From NCBI GenBank assembly GCA_025462865.1, contig JAOAPI010000113.1, positions 1-64,000 of the forward strand: DNA of 64,000 bases. Reading direction: 5' to 3'. Shown here one piece after another: positions 61,702 to 64,000 of this stretch (its first letter is position 1; the number at the start of each line of letters is the position of its first letter). Source of the DNA: Candidatus Sulfotelmatobacter sp. (GTDB lineage Bacteria > Acidobacteriota > Terriglobia > Terriglobales > Acidobacteriaceae). The position numbers and the translations under genes were made by a program. The notes beneath the pieces are model-generated. The model was not told where the DNA came from, searched no databases, and worked only from the letters and a program-made list of their open reading frames with translations.

Positions 61702-64000
61702 ATGCGTAGTCTCCTTCTGCCGCTTCTTGTCGCCTCCGCGCTGACGGTACCGTTTACGGCCGCAGCACAAACAGGCCAAACGCCTTCTAGTTCCTCGCTT
61801 CCGGCGAAGGCCAAGAAAGGCGCGAAGGTCAGCGATCAAAAGTCCCCTGATCCAGCCGACTCCAAGCCAGAAGTACCCAAACGCGACTATTCGCAGGAGG
61901 GATTTGTGGTCGAGCAATATCGCTCGACGTTTCGTTTCGAAAGCGATGGAACGGGACGCCGCGAAACGGTCGCCCGCATCCGGGTGCAGAGCGAAGCCGG
62001 GGTGCAGCAATGGGGGCAGATTCAGATCGGATATAACTCCGCCAACGAGCGGGTCGAGATTGCCTACGTGCGCGTGATCAAGGCCGATGGCAGCATGGTG
62101 AAGGCCGGGGACGATGCCGTACAGGATCTGACTGCGCCGGTGGAACGCGAGGCGCCTGTCTACACGGACTATCGCCAGAAGCACATTACGGTTCCGGGTC
62201 TCCGTCCCGGTGAAGTGCTGGAATATGACATGGTCACGGTGATCCATACGCCGCTCGCCGCCGGGCAGTTTTGGGCGGACTACGATTTCGATAAAAACAA
62301 CATCATGCTCAATGAAGAGCTTGACGTGGATGTTCCCTTAGGCCGTCCGATCAAATTGAAGAACAAGCCGGGCATGGATCCGAAGATCTCGGAGGCGAAT
62401 GGGCGCCGTATCTACCACTGGAGCAGCTCTCACCTGGAGCGCGAGGACGACGAGAAAGATAAGGATAAAGATAAAAGCAAAAAGAAAAAGAAGAAGAAGA
62501 AGTCCGATGAAGAGAGATCTGACGTTCAGTTAACCACCTTCGTCAGTTGGGAACAGATTGGGCGCTGGTATGCCGGACTCGATAAGGACCGCCGCGCACC
62601 ATCGCCGGAGGTACGCGCCAAGGCGCAGGAACTTACCAAGGGTCTGGACAACGAGTCTGACAAGATTCAGGCGCTTTACGATTTCGTGGCGAAAAATTTC
62701 CGGTATGTGAGTTTGTCGCTTGGCTTGGGCCGCTACCAACCGCACGCGGCGGGGGACGTTCTTCACAATCAGTATGGCGATTGCAAAGATAAGCATACGC
62801 TGCTGGCGTCACTGCTCGAAGCCGAGGGCCTGCATGCATCTTCGGTGCTGATTAACTCGACTCGCAAGCTTGATCCCGACGTGCCCTCTCCGGCGCAATT
62901 CGATCACGTCATCACGATGCTGCCGGTGGGCCAGGACGAAGTTTGGATGGACACGACCAGCGAAGTGGCTCCGTTCCGGCTGCTGGCCTACAGCCTGCGG
63001 AATAAGTTAGCGCTGGTAATTCCCGCAGATGGCACTCCGCACCTGGAGGAGACGCCAGCCAACACTCCCATGCCCGACAGTGAGATTTCCGAAGTGGGTG
63101 GAAAAATAAATGAGATCGGCAAGCTCGAAGCACACGTGCACTACACGTTCCGCGGAGATGAAGAATTGATGCTGCGCTCAATCTTCCGCCGTGTGCCGGA
63201 GGCGCAATGGCAACGAGTGGTGGAAAATGTGAACGCGGGAATGGGAGGCGAGGTCACGCATTTGAAGATCAGCGATCCCGCCGCGACCCGTGAGCCGTTC
63301 ACGATGTCTTATGATGTGGCCAAGCCGAATTTCCTGGACTGGTCCAAGAAAAAATCTGATCTAACATTGCCGCTCTGCCAGTTCAATCTGCCGGACCTGG
63401 GGGTTAGCGACGATAGCGATGTGGACGCTGAACCGCTTAAACTCGGCCCCAAAGCGGAATACGCTTACAAAATCAAGCTCGAACTGCCTGCCAAGTACAC
63501 TGCACACGCGCCCTTACCTTTTTCGCTCAAGCGCGACTATGCGGATTATCAGGCTACTTACAAACTGGAAGGAAAAACTTTCACAGCATCGAGGACGCTC
63601 ACGCTGCGACAGGACGAACTGCCTGCCCCGCGCGCCGAGGACTATCAAGCTTTCCGCCATGCCGTAGGGTCAGACCTGGGGCAAGTGCTTTCGGTCGAGA
63701 ACACAGTGGCGGGAGCGCCCACGCCGCCGGCCGATATGAAGGCGGACGATCTGGTAGAGAGCGGCCGCGCCGCCATGAACAGCGGCAACCTGGCGATGGC
63801 AGTTCAACTCCTCAAGCGCGCTACGGAAGTTGAGCCCAAGAACAAATATGCCTGGAACATCCTCGGTGCCGCCTATCTTGGTATGCGCCAGAATGATAAC
63901 GCTATCGCTGCGCTTAACAAACAAATCGAAATCAATCCGTACGATGAATACGCCTATAACGCCATGGCTCGCGCCTACTGGCAGGAGCGCAAGTACGAAG
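61702..64000 (+). CDS. DUF3857-transglutaminase-TPR protein (3' end beyond window)
   Basis: An exported protein, open to the end of the window (at least 766 residues). Signal peptide (1-22), Ser/Lys linker, DUF3857 domain (about 70-250; TDYRQKHITVPGLRPGEVLE), a Lys/Asp-rich low-complexity run (about 248-275, with eight or more consecutive Lys), transglutaminase-like domain with Cys361 in YGDCKDKHTLL, His in FDHVI and Asp in VWMDTTSE, and the first TPRs near the end. Paired DUF3857-transglutaminase proteins are common in Acidobacteriota and Bacteroidota; cross-linking or protease activity is unproven. Confidence 0.85.
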   Translation, partial: MRSLLLPLLVASALTVPFTAAAQTGQTPSSSSLPAKAKKGAKVSDQKSPDPADSKPEVPKRDYSQEGFVVEQYRSTFRFESDGTGRRETVARIRVQSEAGVQQWGQIQIGYNSANERVEIAYVRVIKADGSMVKAGDDAVQDLTAPVEREAPVYTDYRQKHITVPGLRPGEVLEYDMVTVIHTPLAAGQFWADYDFDKNNIMLNEELDVDVPLGRPIKLKNKPGMDPKISEANGRRIYHWSSSHLEREDDEKDKDKDKSKKKKKKKKSDEERSDVQLTTFVSWEQIGRWYAGLDKDRRAPSPEVRAKAQELTKGLDNESDKIQALYDFVAKNFRYVSLSLGLGRYQPHAAGDVLHNQYGDCKDKHTLLASLLEAEGLHASSVLINSTRKLDPDVPSPAQFDHVITMLPVGQDEVWMDTTSEVAPFRLLAYSLRNKLALVIPADGTPHLEETPANTPMPDSEISEVGGKINEIGKLEAHVHYTFRGDEELMLRSIFRRVPEAQWQRVVENVNAGMGGEVTHLKISDPAATREPFTMSYDVAKPNFLDWSKKKSDLTLPLCQFNLPDLGVSDDSDVDAEPLKLGPKAEYAYKIKLELPAKYTAHAPLPFSLKRDYADYQATYKLEGKTFTASRTLTLRQDELPAPRAEDYQAFRHAVGSDLGQVLSVENTVAGAPTPPADMKADDLVESGRAAMNSGNLAMAVQLLKRATEVEPKNKYAWNILGAAYLGMRQNDNAIAALNKQIEINPYDEYAYNAMARAYWQERKYE

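Overview
The window reads as chromosomal DNA of an Acidobacteriota, most likely class Terriglobia (Koribacter/Sulfotelmatobacter-like). This is inferred from protein style: a one-component regulator with HTH, membrane and TPR parts, a REC-TonB fusion, a YhaM-type nuclease, many secreted peptidases and moderately high GC. No 16S is present to prove it.

Layout. 1-1050: end of an rRNA operon (3' end of 23S, complete 5S, strong terminator). 1060-1990: REP repeats around a frameshifted REP-associated (RAYT) transposase, flanked by a 108-bp direct repeat of the 5S tail plus terminator. 2-4.1 kb: three small hypothetical genes separated by further degraded 5S-tail/terminator copies. 4.35-4.67 kb: two tandem, structured, RNA-like units without a reading frame. 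4.8-13 kb: carboxyltransferase, HAD phosphatase, HTH-TPR regulator, vanadium haloperoxidase and thiL. 13.4-17.1 kb: M23 peptidase, cysE, ogt. 17.2-22.1 kb: an APC permease and two FAD amine/amino-acid oxidoreductases around a VapBC module. 22.2-28.7 kb: envelope block with REC-TonB fusion, catalytically dead S41 homologue, PBP1A and PASTA protein. 28.7-32.9 kb: aroC-def-fmt-rsmB on the minus strand. 33-42.8 kb: LuxR regulator, HAD hydrolase, lipoprotein, YhaM nuclease, PpiC chaperone, SpoIIE phosphatase and two divergent metallopeptidases. 42.8-49.6 kb: a six-gene chemosensory operon without a receptor gene: response regulator/MotB fusion, cheW, cheA, cheR, HDOD, cheB. 49.9-64 kb: diguanylate cyclase, DnaJ-type zinc microprotein, ComEA-like protein, M28 peptidase, two more 5S-tail copies, AlkB-like oxygenase, ParE/antitoxin, tyrS, GNAT, purM-purN and a truncated DUF3857/transglutaminase/TPR gene.

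The most unusual items are: (1) a family of 5S-rRNA-derived terminator elements separating small gene cassettes; (2) the tandem structured RNA-like locus; (3) an in-frame fusion of an OmpR-type response regulator to the periplasmic half of a MotB-like protein; (4) an S41 protease homologue that has lost both catalytic Ser and Lys; (5) four or five microproteins of 39-73 codons. No tRNA, CRISPR array, prophage or replication origin was recognised.
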